Assembly: GCA_041662765.1 (NCBI GenBank)
Contig: JBAZRT010000007.1
Location: 1 to 27,796 of the forward strand
Length of the DNA: 27,796 bases
Reading direction: 5' to 3'
Origin: JAPLXD01 sp041662765
GTDB taxonomy: Bacteria; Patescibacteriota; Minisyncoccia; Moranbacterales; UBA11712
In this document: one piece after another, positions 6,495 through 13,846 of the stretch
How the letters are laid out: each line of letters begins with the position of its first letter
Position numbering within the stretch: position 1 is the first letter of the stretch
Notes under the pieces: model-generated
What the model saw: only the letters and a program-made list of their open reading frames with translations
The model's database searches: none
What the model was told of the DNA's origin: nothing
Translations under genes and position numbers: made by a program

Positions 6495-7991
6495 TTAGTC
6501 CCGAAATTTTTCTGCGAATTTCAAGAGATGTTCTCCGAAAACCGCAAGCTTGATCACGACAGAGAATTTTCTCCCCGACGACAAAAGGGTTTTCCAGAAA
6601 AAGAACCTCCGATCTCTTGCCAGAACGCCTATCTTCCAAAGGCTTTTCAGAAAAATTTTTATCTCTCGCATAGAAAGCCTTCCGTGAGCGACAGGACGGA
6701 GATCCCGCAGCATCGCATCTATACGAGCATAATACATCCGAGGAGAGTATATAACGGAGATGAGATCCTTGTATCCCCCAATGAGCTTTTCCTTCCCCAT
6801 TAACGGTTCAATGTTGGTATCGCCGTCCGTATTTTCCCCCCTTGATATTCCCTCTGTGACACGACCTTCTTTTTCCAGCCTGCGCCAAAGCCGCGTTCCA
6901 GGAAGAGCATTCAGAAGCCCCGCCATGGCAACGACAACGCCGGTTTTCTGAATGAACTCTGTCATTTCGCCAAAAACCTTTCCCGGATCATCATGGTCAA
7001 AACCAAAAATGAATCCGCCCATCACTTGAAGGCCATGCTGATGGATGGTTCTCACTGCCTTTGTAAGACTTCTTCCAAGGTTCTGCTTTTTACCGCATTC
7101 CTTGAGACTGCTTTCACTGACTGTTTCTATTCCCACAAATACCTCGTGGAAATTGGCTTTGGCCATCAACCCCAAAAGATCCGCATCGTCGGCCAGATTC
7201 ACGCTGGCTTCGGTTATGAGTTTGAAGGGATATCTGCGCTGTTTCTGCCACTCGACAAGCCAGCGCAGCATTTCCTTCACCTTTTTTATGTTGCCGATAA
7301 GATTGTCGTCAACGACAAACACCGAGCCTCTCCAGCCGGCTTCAAAGAGCGACTGGAATTCGCGGATTGTTTGTCCGGGCGTTTTGGCTCTTTGGATTCT
7401 CCCATACATCACGATGATATCACAGAATTCGCAATTGAAAGGACAGCCCCTGGAAAACTGGAGAGGCATTGTCGCATAATCGGCAAAATTGATCAGCGGC
7501 CAAAGAGGAATCGGCGTTTCTGTGATGTCAGGTTTTTTCAAGGAGGCGTATATTTTTTTTGCCGATCCCTTTTCAAGATCCTTGAGAAAAAGCGGCAAAG
7601 TGTCTTCCGCCTCGCCGGAAATGACATGATCAAATCCGAAAAATTGTTCATGACAGGCCGTGAAAGCCGGCCCTCCAACCACAACCTTTTTTCCGAATTC
7701 TTTGCATCTCCAGATCACATTTTGAGCGCTTTCCGCCTGAGCGAGCATAGCGCTGACGAAGACAATATCCGCCCATTCGATATGGACATCCAAAAGCTCT
7801 TTGACATTCATATCAATGAGCTTCAGATTCCAATCTTGGGGAAGCATAGCTCCTACGGTCATCAGGCCAAGAGGTGGGAAAGCAGCTTTTTCAGTGGTAA
7901 ACTGCTTCAAGGTGTAGCTGAAGCTCCAGAACGTATCCGGATATTCGGGGTAAACAAGCAAAGCTTTTATTTTGCCTTTTTCGTCCTTCAT
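6495..7991 (-). CDS. B12-binding-domain radical SAM protein with DUF4070-like C-terminus
   Basis: Protein of 498 aa. The N-terminal cobalamin-type domain has A-L-L-V-Y-P-E-Y-P, F-P-P-L-G-L-M-T-V and V-V-V-G-G-P-A-F-T. The radical SAM motif is C183, C187, C190 (R-G-C-P-F-N-C-E-F-C). The tail after about residue 330, with L-L-N-A-L-P-G-T-R-L-W-R-R-L, resembles the DUF4070 C-terminal region. That region is found in enzymes related to hopanoid C-methylases and tetrapyrrole-type cyclases, but the substrate here is unknown. The start at 7991 is supported by AGGAG 8 nt upstream; an in-frame extension to 8126 lacks such a site. It shares architecture with the enzyme at 4642-5931. Confidence 0.85.
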   Translation of the reverse strand: MKDEKGKIKALLVYPEYPDTFWSFSYTLKQFTTEKAAFPPLGLMTVGAMLPQDWNLKLIDMNVKELLDVHIEWADIVFVSAMLAQAESAQNVIWRCKEFGKKVVVGGPAFTACHEQFFGFDHVISGEAEDTLPLFLKDLEKGSAKKIYASLKKPDITETPIPLWPLINFADYATMPLQFSRGCPFNCEFCDIIVMYGRIQRAKTPGQTIREFQSLFEAGWRGSVFVVDDNLIGNIKKVKEMLRWLVEWQKQRRYPFKLITEASVNLADDADLLGLMAKANFHEVFVGIETVSESSLKECGKKQNLGRSLTKAVRTIHQHGLQVMGGFIFGFDHDDPGKVFGEMTEFIQKTGVVVAMAGLLNALPGTRLWRRLEKEGRVTEGISRGENTDGDTNIEPLMGKEKLIGGYKDLISVIYSPRMYYARIDAMLRDLRPVAHGRLSMREIKIFLKSLWKIGVLARDRRFFFWKTLLSSGRKFSVVIKLAVFGEHLLKFAEKFRD

Positions 7992-8528
7992 CTCTTTTCT
8001 CCTGTCTTCTCTCAAATTTGTTAAAGGGCTTCTTTTCGAACCCCTATTTTTCACCTTTGTCTCAGTATAAACAAAATAGTCCATGAAGGCTATTTTTGTC
8101 GGATCCTCTGGCCGGAAGAAGACCAAACCCTCATTTAGAATAATGCAAACATTGCTCTATAATTTTCAAGGAGGCTCTTAGTATTTTACTCCAGCTTCAT
8201 TGTGCGCTTTCCTTAAGAAGCCACGCATTGTACAATTTAATCAAATCACTAATCAATCTTTGCCCGGCGGCTTGTCGCAATTGGGCACAAACTTATGGAT
8301 GAGATATCAAAAAAAATGATTCAGCAAGACAGCTAAATGAAATCAAGGAACTCTTACAACTGATAAACACAAAAGTCGACAAACAGGACGCAAGAATAAT
8401 GTACCTTGAACAGAAGGCTGGTCAACCGGAGCCTGCTCGAGAAAAGCCACAATCGGGGTCTTTTGAAAAATGCCTTGTAGATAATAAAAAAAGAAAACCC
8501 GCCAAAGCATATTTTCTGCTGGCGGGTT
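7992..8528. other. Gene-poor interval with possible gene remnants
   Basis: No intact convincing gene is present. 7992-8160 is the upstream region of the radical SAM gene. Around 8157-8172 the plus strand has TATAAT followed by AAGGAGG, but no usable start codon at the right distance. On the minus strand a 29-codon open stretch ends at about 8203 (including A-A-G-Q-R-L-I-S-D-L-I-K-L-Y and ending E-S-A-Q) and could be a decayed C-terminus. 8295-8490 contains a possibly frameshifted coiled-coil ORF, listed separately. A terminator closes the interval. Confidence 0.4.
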
Positions 8529-8536
8529 TCAGAACT
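8295..8536 (+). pseudogene. Possible frameshifted small coiled-coil protein
   Basis: ATG at 8295 reads M-D-E-I-S-K-K and then stops after 13 codons. One extra A in the eight-A run at 8309-8316 would join it to a frame reading N-D-S-A-R-Q-L-N-E-I-K-E-L-L, then I-N-T-K-V-D-K-Q-D-A-R-I and a P-rich segment. This is a plausible small coiled-coil protein. The joined frame would run through the hairpin at 8495-8529 to 8536, so its true end is unclear. There is no clear Shine-Dalgarno. It could be a real mutation, a sequencing error or chance. Confidence 0.3.
8484..8529 (-). terminator. Terminator overlapping the stop of the 178-aa gene
   Basis: AAACCCGCC (8495-8503) and GGCGGGTTT (8521-8529) form a perfect 9-bp stem. 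On the minus strand it is followed by TTTTCTTTTTTT. The stem starts inside the stop codon of the minus-strand gene. Confidence 0.85.
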
Positions 8537-9065
8537 TGATTGTCAGCCGGCTCCTATCAACCAACTCATGTTTTTCAAGGTCCACTAAAGCTTCAAACAG
8601 GTCTTTGCCAACGAGCCGGCCGCTGCGATCGTACCAACGCAACTTGTCTCTCCGATAAAAGTATCCTTTCTTTTTGAGGAGAGTTTTGAGTGCAGCTTCG
8701 TTCAGCTCTCGAAAGGGAATTTCATGACCTATTCCAACCCAGGCACTCAAACGGATTTTCCTTTTCAGAAGATCGGATATAAACCAAGGGTCTTTCTTTT
8801 TCTGGGGAAGATATTTTTTATACTCCGGCCGAAGTTTAGCTAGTATGCGCAAAGCTTCCTTATAAGCTTTCTCTTCATTCCAACCCAGATAATCCATCCT
8901 CTTCCCAAGGGGGACAATCTCCTTTTCTTCTTCGCCCAGATTCTCAATGCTGTTCATCAGTTTATACGCCATCCTGTTTATGGCTTTTATGAAAGCCATC
9001 GTGAACCTGTCCTTGATATTTCCGTCATTCGCCACAAGACCAAGTATATTTTTAATCTTTTCCAT
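8529..9065 (-). CDS. Hypothetical charged protein, 178 aa
   Basis: Soluble, very basic and acidic mixed protein. The N-terminal 45 residues are helical, and a repeated K/R-rich pattern (K-R-K-I-R-L, L-L-K-K-K-G-Y-F-Y-R-R-D-K) fills the second half. I recognise no family. The segment K-G-Y-F-Y-R-R-D-K-L-R-W-Y-D-R-S-G-R-L looks like a beta hairpin rich in aromatic and basic residues, compatible with nucleic-acid binding, but this is only inference. The start is well supported by AGGAGG about 7 nt before ATG. It follows the cysteine-cluster gene by 35 nt and is probably co-transcribed with it. A terminator overlaps its stop. Confidence 0.65.
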   Translation of the reverse strand: MEKIKNILGLVANDGNIKDRFTMAFIKAINRMAYKLMNSIENLGEEEKEIVPLGKRMDYLGWNEEKAYKEALRILAKLRPEYKKYLPQKKKDPWFISDLLKRKIRLSAWVGIGHEIPFRELNEAALKTLLKKKGYFYRRDKLRWYDRSGRLVGKDLFEALVDLEKHELVDRSRLTIKF

Positions 9066-9100
9066 CGCGCCCTCCTGAGCTTAACCTATTTGGAATAAAG

Positions 9101-9478
9101 CTATTTTTTGAAAAAACTGCCGAAGTATTCGCTCCCAATCCAAATTGTAATCGGCGGAACACCCAGCTCGCCGTACATTTTCTCTGATTCTTCAGCGATA
9201 ATATCCGCTGCGATCTGATCGAAGAAAAATTTTACGGCCTCAATTCTTGGTTTTGAGGTCGCAGTAATTCTCGTCCCGCACCGGTCATCCGCGGTTCTGG
9301 TGAACCGGCAAACAATCGGCCGCACTGGATAAATTCCGCATAGCCCCGTTTGCCCTCCCGCCAAAAATCGGCAAGGCTTCAGCTTGAGCAGACCGTAAAG
9401 CTTATCGTGAACTTCTTTGGCTTGATGGATGCATTTGTAAATGCCTGCAGCCTCGATGATTTCCCAGATCCGGCTCAA
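9101..9478 (-). CDS. YkgJ-like cysteine-cluster protein, start region probably frameshifted
   Basis: The readable frame gives 125 aa beginning at a TTG codon. Residues about 36-68 contain P-C-R-F-L, then G-L-C-G-I-Y-P-V-R-P-I-V-C-R-F-T. This is the signature of YkgJ/UPF0153 zinc- or iron-chelating cysteine-cluster proteins (C-x-I-Y-x-x-R-P-x-x-C-R). The N-terminal cysteines of full-length family members are missing. The only good Shine-Dalgarno (GGAGG) is positioned for an ATG at 9500 in a different frame. Removing one base from the AAAAATTTT tract at 9477-9485 would fuse M-F-S-L-L-K-N to this protein. A promoter is visible further upstream. It may be an N-terminally short or mutated gene. 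Confidence 0.55.
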   Translation of the reverse strand: MSRIWEIIEAAGIYKCIHQAKEVHDKLYGLLKLKPCRFLAGGQTGLCGIYPVRPIVCRFTRTADDRCGTRITATSKPRIEAVKFFFDQIAADIIAEESEKMYGELGVPPITIWIGSEYFGSFFKK

Positions 9479-9551
9479 AATTTTTAAGTAGCGAGAACAT
9501 AACCCCCCTCCTTTCCAAGGTCTTCCCCAAATGCAATTTCAGGGAGAATTT

Positions 9552-9580
9552 ATCCTATCACTTTCCTTTTTATTTTTCAA
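9552..9580 (-). promoter_or_regulatory. Promoter for the YkgJ-like gene
   Basis: On the minus strand TTGAAA (9575-9580), a 17-bp spacer and TAGGAT (9552-9557). Transcription would start near 9545, about 45 nt before the ATG at 9500, with GGAGG in the leader. Confidence 0.45.
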
Positions 9581-9739
9581 GCGACTAAAAACAAAGGACT
9601 TTGGGGGGCTTTGTTTATGCGTCTTGACGGCGATAGGATTAGAACCGAAATAATGGCTTGAATAAAGGAAATCGATTTTTAGACGGAGAACGGACGCTTT
9701 GAAATTCGAACCTCAAAAATAGCTTGTATATAGCGAAAA
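9581..9739. other. Non-coding interval left of the island repeat
   Basis: I see no gene here. A hairpin AAACAAAG (9589-9596) / CTTTGTTT (9609-9616) with a G-rich loop is followed on the minus strand by further T residues, so it resembles a minus-strand terminator. No minus-strand gene ends directly before it. Confidence 0.3.
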
Positions 9740-9774
9740 GGATCGGTCTCTCGATAAAAAGTGTTAGCTGCTCC
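9740..9774. repeat. Left copy of the 35-bp direct repeat (candidate att site)
   Basis: Matches 17837-17871 with two substitutions. Beyond the repeat, the left copy continues into sequence with patchy similarity to the tRNA-Asn 3' half (shared GAG, GG, GAACC and CGA blocks with small gaps). This is compatible with a decayed tRNA fragment but is not proof. Confidence 0.6.
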
Positions 9775-9868
9775 CCGAGCCGGTCAAGAACCATCGATTA
9801 CTGAAGTTTTCCAAAGGTTTTCGAGGGTTTCCGGATTCCGGTAATTTGAAGGGCATCGGTCGCGATTC

Positions 9869-9918
9869 CAAAAAGAAATGAGACAAATGAGACACGAAAC
9901 AGTCCCTGTCTCATTTCT
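9869..9918 (-). terminator. Terminator of the TOTE-like operon with a duplicated arm
   Basis: On the minus strand AGAAATGAGACA pairs perfectly over 12 bp with TGTCTCATTTCT, followed by further T. The AAATGAGAC arm is tandemly duplicated on the plus strand (9876-9884 and 9885-9893), so two alternative hairpins can form; the longer 12-bp one lies directly against the T run. Confidence 0.75.
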
Positions 9919-9951
9919 CCGTTTGAGATAATGCGATGTCCTATTTTAGAG

Positions 9952-10662
9952 TTAATAAGGCCTATACATCCGTATTTCATTGGTTTCGGGATCTTTGACG
10001 ACATTTTCAACCATTCTGCGCTCCCCAAAGAGCATTTTGTTATCCAAGGAATAGGAATAGAGAAACTTCAAGCCCCTCCCTCTGTATTCAAGTGTCCTGA
10101 AAAGGTATACGATAAATGAACCCGTAAATCGGTATCGCCTGATGCAAGCTTCCAGCTGTTCTTCAATTTCAGATTCATAGCCTTTCCATGAGCGCAACTG
10201 ATAGCAATATTCAACCCACAAATCAACGGTATAGCGAAGAAGCAGGGTAATTTCTTTGATTGCCAGCAAATTTCCTTTTTGAGCAATCCGCACGAAAGCA
10301 ATGCTTATGGAATCCCGAATCAGTTTGTCGCCATAATCCATCGGAGTAATGAAAGTATACATCTTATTTTTGTATTTTTCGCGTATTGCAATTACTTCTT
10401 TTTCATCTTCATAAAACACCAGTGATTCCCATTGGCGTTTCGTTCGCAGGTATCTTGGCGTCCAGCGTTTTTGGTATTTCCTTTTTAACTTGGAAGTGAC
10501 TTTGTCCCAATCAATATCGCCAATTTCATTTCTGATATTTTTCCAAATGAATCTGTAAATGTGCGGCGCATTTTTTGAGATCCATGAGCTGTTTATTTTT
10601 TCCGGCTGCTGCTGTGATAATAATTCATTGAGATCTCTGATTGCCTGATTAAAATCCATCAT
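9952..10662 (-). CDS. Sigma-factor-region-2-like protein, third gene of the TOTE-like operon
   Basis: Protein of 236 aa. Residues about 112-207 read like a divergent sigma-70 region 2: F-V-R-I-A-Q-K-G-N-x-x-A, then E-A-C-I-R-R-Y-R-F-T-G-S-F-I-V-Y-L-F-R, then a basic helix and S-Y-S-L-D. Canonical factors have A-I-x-R-(Y/F)-D, G-x-x-F-x-x-Y-L and a closing S-L-D at the equivalent places. No region 4 helix-turn-helix is evident. The assignment is inference from pattern, not an established family. The start ATG overlaps the helicase stop as ATGA, so it is translationally coupled to it. A 12-bp hairpin terminator follows. Confidence 0.6.
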   Translation of the reverse strand: MMDFNQAIRDLNELLSQQQPEKINSSWISKNAPHIYRFIWKNIRNEIGDIDWDKVTSKLKRKYQKRWTPRYLRTKRQWESLVFYEDEKEVIAIREKYKNKMYTFITPMDYGDKLIRDSISIAFVRIAQKGNLLAIKEITLLLRYTVDLWVEYCYQLRSWKGYESEIEEQLEACIRRYRFTGSFIVYLFRTLEYRGRGLKFLYSYSLDNKMLFGERRMVENVVKDPETNEIRMYRPY

Positions 10663-12809
10663 TTTGAGCCGAAATTTTTCCGGTAATACTTCAACCGCTT
10701 CTCGAACAGCCTTTTCAGATATTCGACTTGGCTATCTCTGTAGTCGTAGATTTTTTTGCTATTTTGGCCGCCCCTCTGAATCCTGCCGATGTACTGCGTC
10801 AGTTTTCCGTGAAACGCAAACGGATAGACAAGAAACAGACAATCAAGATTCTGAAAGTCGGTTCCCTCTCCGACAAGTTGGCCGGTGGCCAGAAGTATCT
10901 GAAAATTACCATCCTGAATCTGCTTTATTTTTTCCTTTCGTTTTTTCTCGGTTAAATCGCCGGTGAGTTCGATGATTTCGCAATCTTTTTTGAGATGCCA
11001 GCTTAAAACTTCGACATGCTCTTTGCGCTCGGTGAGAACAAGGCATTTCATCCCGGCATCCGCCTCCTTTTTGATATCATCCGCTATTTTTCCATTTCTG
11101 ATGGAGTCGAAGGAAATAATTTTAGAAAGCGTTTGGAAATTGCTCATCGTTATCTTGAAAGGAACATTCAAGCCCGTTTCCCTGATGCATATTTCAGTAT
11201 TTTCCGGTTGTTGCGCTCGCCGATTAAAATTGCTGCCAATCGTATGCAGGACTTCGCCCAAATAAATATATATCAGTTTTTCATCGTTATTTTTCCGCTC
11301 GGGAGTGGCCGTGAATCCGTAAAGATAATACGGATTCAATTTCGTGATGACGTTTCGAAACATTCTGGCCGGCATATGATGGCACTCATCAACCAAGACT
11401 AATCCGAATTTATCGGTCAACTCGTCCAGATTTTCAACCCTGTTGAGTGTTTGCACCATAGCAACAGTGATCTTTTTCCCGAGTTTCTTTTTGGCGGAAA
11501 CGAATTGACCGATATCCTTTTTGGGAATATTTAAAAATCCCTCAATTCTTTCGATCCATTGATTGTAAATCTGCTTTTTGTGAACAAGAATGAGCGCCGG
11601 CTGTTTCAGTTTGGCGATTATGTCTATCCCAATGATCGTTTTTCCCGAACCGGGAGGAGCCACAAGTAGCCCGTTTTCGTAACCCAGCATCGCCTCAACC
11701 GCTTCCTGCTGATAGGAGTGCAGTTTGCAGGTTGACTCAAATTTTATCTCCTTTAATTTTTTCCTTTCATCAACTATCTCAAAATCCATTCCCTGATCGT
11801 TGAGAAAATCTTTGAGTTTATCCAGAAATCCGCGGGGAATGGCTACCTGATCGTCCTTGTCTTCAACGAGCTTAAAATATCTTTCCATTCTGTGAATATC
11901 CATGCCCATTCTTTTTTTTATCACATAATCCAAGTTGGAAAAGTTGAGCTCCTCTCGCAAAAAATTAATTGATACCCGGGAAAGACGATTTTTGTTCAGA
12001 TAAATTTGTTCGCGAATCGTGATAACCAGTTTCTTCTTAATTTTTGCATTGGAAGATTTTTCCGATTGATTAAAGGACGCAAACAAATCATCCAGCTTCT
12101 TGACTGAAATTTTTTCAACTTTTTGCAAAAATTCCCATTGATCGGCAAAGGGATTGGAATCATTTTCCCAATCCAAAAAGACGGTGTTGCCGGATTTTCT
12201 GGCTTCGCCATGGAGCGGCAAAGCGATCAAATTCCCAAAACCTTCTCCACTCAATAAATCCTGATTGGGAAACAATCTGTCGAAAGAGTCTTCTTTGTCG
12301 AATTGGCCGATTATTTCAGCCTCGCGCAGAAGATGAGTGGCGATATCGCGACTTTTACGGGCCGGGTATTTTTCTTCAAAGAATATCCACGCATGGCCGC
12401 CGTTTCCGGAACGCGATCGTTCAAGATAAGCCGACAACTTATATTTTCTGCAGACATTCAAAAATGCCAAAGAGCCTTCTTCCCATTTTTCACCGTCAAA
12501 ATCAGCAGCTAAAAAATATGAATAATTATTATCCAGTAAAGGATATATTCCGTATATCTTGTTGCCCCGCAGATGCTGTTCGATGCGATAGTTATCAAGT
12601 CGAATATATTGTTTGTGTCCGCAATCCTTGCATTTCTTTTTTGAAAGCTTATTGCACAAACCCTGTTTCCATTCATTGAGGCATACCGGCGTGTAGCCAC
12701 TGGCCGATTTGTCCCGTTTCTCCCAGCGAACGGCGAAAACATCTTCCCGTCCCCTGAAGAGATTTTTGAAGATTTTGATTTTTTGGGACGGAGTCAAGAT
12801 ATTATTCAT
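10659..12809 (-). CDS. AEP primase-SF2 helicase of TOTE conflict-system type
   Basis: Protein of 716 aa. Residues about 20-215 form a TOTE-type archaeo-eukaryotic primase domain. A C-x8-C-x7-C-x2-C cluster (C43, C52, C60, C63) may bind zinc. D103-F-D105 is the metal site, S-G-N-G-G-H139 the second motif, and H200 lies in A-L-P-L-H. A linker leads to a superfamily 2 helicase: Walker A A-P-P-G-S-G-K-T (383-390), D-E-C-H (473-476), F-T-A-T-P-E-R (499 on), L-T-G-D-L-T, and Q-Y-I-G-R-I-Q-R (672-679). No nuclease domain is fused, unlike many relatives. TOTE proteins are proposed anti-invader systems acting on nucleic acid. The gene overlaps both neighbours by 4 nt. Confidence 0.85.
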   Translation of the reverse strand: MNNILTPSQKIKIFKNLFRGREDVFAVRWEKRDKSASGYTPVCLNEWKQGLCNKLSKKKCKDCGHKQYIRLDNYRIEQHLRGNKIYGIYPLLDNNYSYFLAADFDGEKWEEGSLAFLNVCRKYKLSAYLERSRSGNGGHAWIFFEEKYPARKSRDIATHLLREAEIIGQFDKEDSFDRLFPNQDLLSGEGFGNLIALPLHGEARKSGNTVFLDWENDSNPFADQWEFLQKVEKISVKKLDDLFASFNQSEKSSNAKIKKKLVITIREQIYLNKNRLSRVSINFLREELNFSNLDYVIKKRMGMDIHRMERYFKLVEDKDDQVAIPRGFLDKLKDFLNDQGMDFEIVDERKKLKEIKFESTCKLHSYQQEAVEAMLGYENGLLVAPPGSGKTIIGIDIIAKLKQPALILVHKKQIYNQWIERIEGFLNIPKKDIGQFVSAKKKLGKKITVAMVQTLNRVENLDELTDKFGLVLVDECHHMPARMFRNVITKLNPYYLYGFTATPERKNNDEKLIYIYLGEVLHTIGSNFNRRAQQPENTEICIRETGLNVPFKITMSNFQTLSKIISFDSIRNGKIADDIKKEADAGMKCLVLTERKEHVEVLSWHLKKDCEIIELTGDLTEKKRKEKIKQIQDGNFQILLATGQLVGEGTDFQNLDCLFLVYPFAFHGKLTQYIGRIQRGGQNSKKIYDYRDSQVEYLKRLFEKRLKYYRKNFGSK

Positions 12810-13528
12810 TTTTTCAACTCATCCAAATATTTTCTGATTTCTTCCTCATCCGGCTTTTTGATGTTGGTCGCGAAATAATGGAAGCGAAGAAATTTATTTC
12901 CATTGTTGCAAGATTTAATGCTTGTTTCTATCAAATTTCCAACTGCGACATCCATGGAAACAAGAGCCATGATTAGCGCGTAATTTTTCACAAAGTCTAT
13001 CGTTTCTATCTTAGAATCAAGTTTGCCGGCCGTTTCCTTAAATTTTTTTTCGATCATATCCTTTTGATCGTCTGTAAAATTATCCTTTGAGCTTATGATA
13101 AAATAATACCGCAACCTTTCGCCGTCTCCGCCAGTCCCGCTGAATATTTTTGTCTGGTTCGTTCCCATAGCCTCGTTTTCCAAAAACATCCAGGCTTCTT
13201 CGAAAGACAAAACCGACCATACTTTCATTTCACCGGAAGCTTTGTTCGTGTATTCCTCGATTATTCTTACGCCTGGCAATGTTCCGATATGCGCCAGAAT
13301 AAAAAGAATTCTTTTCTTTTCGTCGCCGGGCACATTTTCTTCGAAAAGCTTTGCGCTATCCCTGATCACGTCATCCTCTTCGTATTGATTCAGGTCAATT
13401 TTGTCATGATAGGAAATATACTCCGCCTGTAAATCAGGGGATATTTCCGTCTCGGATTTTACTGCGGATAATTTTTCCGAAAAATCGCCGAATATTTGGT
13501 CAATTTCCTTGTTTTCATTCTTTTTCAT
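12806..13528 (-). CDS. Unknown acidic protein, first gene of the TOTE-like operon
   Basis: Protein of 240 aa that I do not recognise. The N-terminal 75 residues are strongly acidic and helical. The rest alternates strands and helices: K-R-I-L-F-I-L-A-H-I-G-T-L-P-G, then W-S-V-L-S-F-E-E-A-W-M-F-L, R-L-R-Y-Y-F-I-I-S-S, and A-L-I-M-A-L-V-S-M-D-V-A-V-G-N-L-I-E-T. No membrane segment, nuclease or nucleotide-binding motif is evident. Its stop overlaps the primase-helicase start (ATGA) and it is the promoter-proximal gene, so a regulator, sensor or essential partner of the helicase is plausible. There is no Shine-Dalgarno. TATAAT- and TATTAT-like boxes lie upstream on the minus strand. Confidence 0.7.
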   Translation of the reverse strand: MKKNENKEIDQIFGDFSEKLSAVKSETEISPDLQAEYISYHDKIDLNQYEEDDVIRDSAKLFEENVPGDEKKRILFILAHIGTLPGVRIIEEYTNKASGEMKVWSVLSFEEAWMFLENEAMGTNQTKIFSGTGGDGERLRYYFIISSKDNFTDDQKDMIEKKFKETAGKLDSKIETIDFVKNYALIMALVSMDVAVGNLIETSIKSCNNGNKFLRFHYFATNIKKPDEEEIRKYLDELKK

Positions 13529-13648
13529 AATGGGTCGAATAATAAAATGTTGAAAATCGTAATGTATATTATAAGTCTAGGATTAAGTTAGCTATATGTA
13601 AAGAAACCCCGGTAAGCCCCGTGAACTTGATTTTTCCCAATTTACTGG

Positions 13649-13661
13649 TATAATAACAATA
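13649..13661 (+). promoter_or_regulatory. Start-proximal -10 box of the Fic pair (leaderless transcript)
   Basis: TATAAT at 13649-13654, with TTGATT 16 nt upstream as a possible -35. The ATG begins at 13661, where transcription would be expected to start. No Shine-Dalgarno is present, so translation would be leaderless. Confidence 0.5.
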
Positions 13662-13846
13662 TGACAACGAGAAACATCCTGACTATTTTAAAGAATTATC
13701 AAAAATCATCCCGCGGGAAGAAACGGGCATATTTACGCGTGCTAGAAAAGAAAATGCTCTATCGCACCACCAAAACCGAAAATCCGGAAACGACAATGGG
13801 TATGGTGGAAAAAGTTTTGGAAAGGTTTTCAGTTAAAACCAGATGA
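13661..13846 (+). CDS. Candidate class I Fic antitoxin
   Basis: Protein of 61 aa, basic and helical. Residues 36-41 read T-T-K-T-E-N, which fits the Fic inhibition motif (S/T)-x-x-x-E-(G/N). In class I Fic systems that motif sits in a separate small antitoxin of about this size, encoded directly before the toxin (as in VbhA/VbhT). The stop codon overlaps the Fic start as ATGA, giving coupled translation. A proline directly after the motif is atypical, because the motif normally lies in a helix. No such motif occurs in the Fic protein itself. The role is inferred from motif, size and position. Confidence 0.6.
   Translation: MTTRNILTILKNYQKSSRGKKRAYLRVLEKKMLYRTTKTENPETTMGMVEKVLERFSVKTR

Noticed and set aside
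6993..8024. A 343-codon plus-strand open frame.
   Set aside because: It lies antisense to the radical SAM gene, has no domain pattern, and the opposite strand has clear catalytic motifs, a Shine-Dalgarno and a terminator.
8200..8290. Minus-strand 29-codon stretch resembling a protein C-terminus.
   Set aside because: Too short, no start signal, stop directly upstream; noted only as a possible remnant.
9620..9700. Minus-strand sequence with a GGTTC-like T-arm look.
   Set aside because: No acceptor, D or anticodon stems can be built, so it is not a tRNA.
9850..9920. Short repeats considered as a CRISPR array.
   Set aside because: Only two 9-bp copies without spacers, explained by a terminator hairpin; no cas genes in the window.
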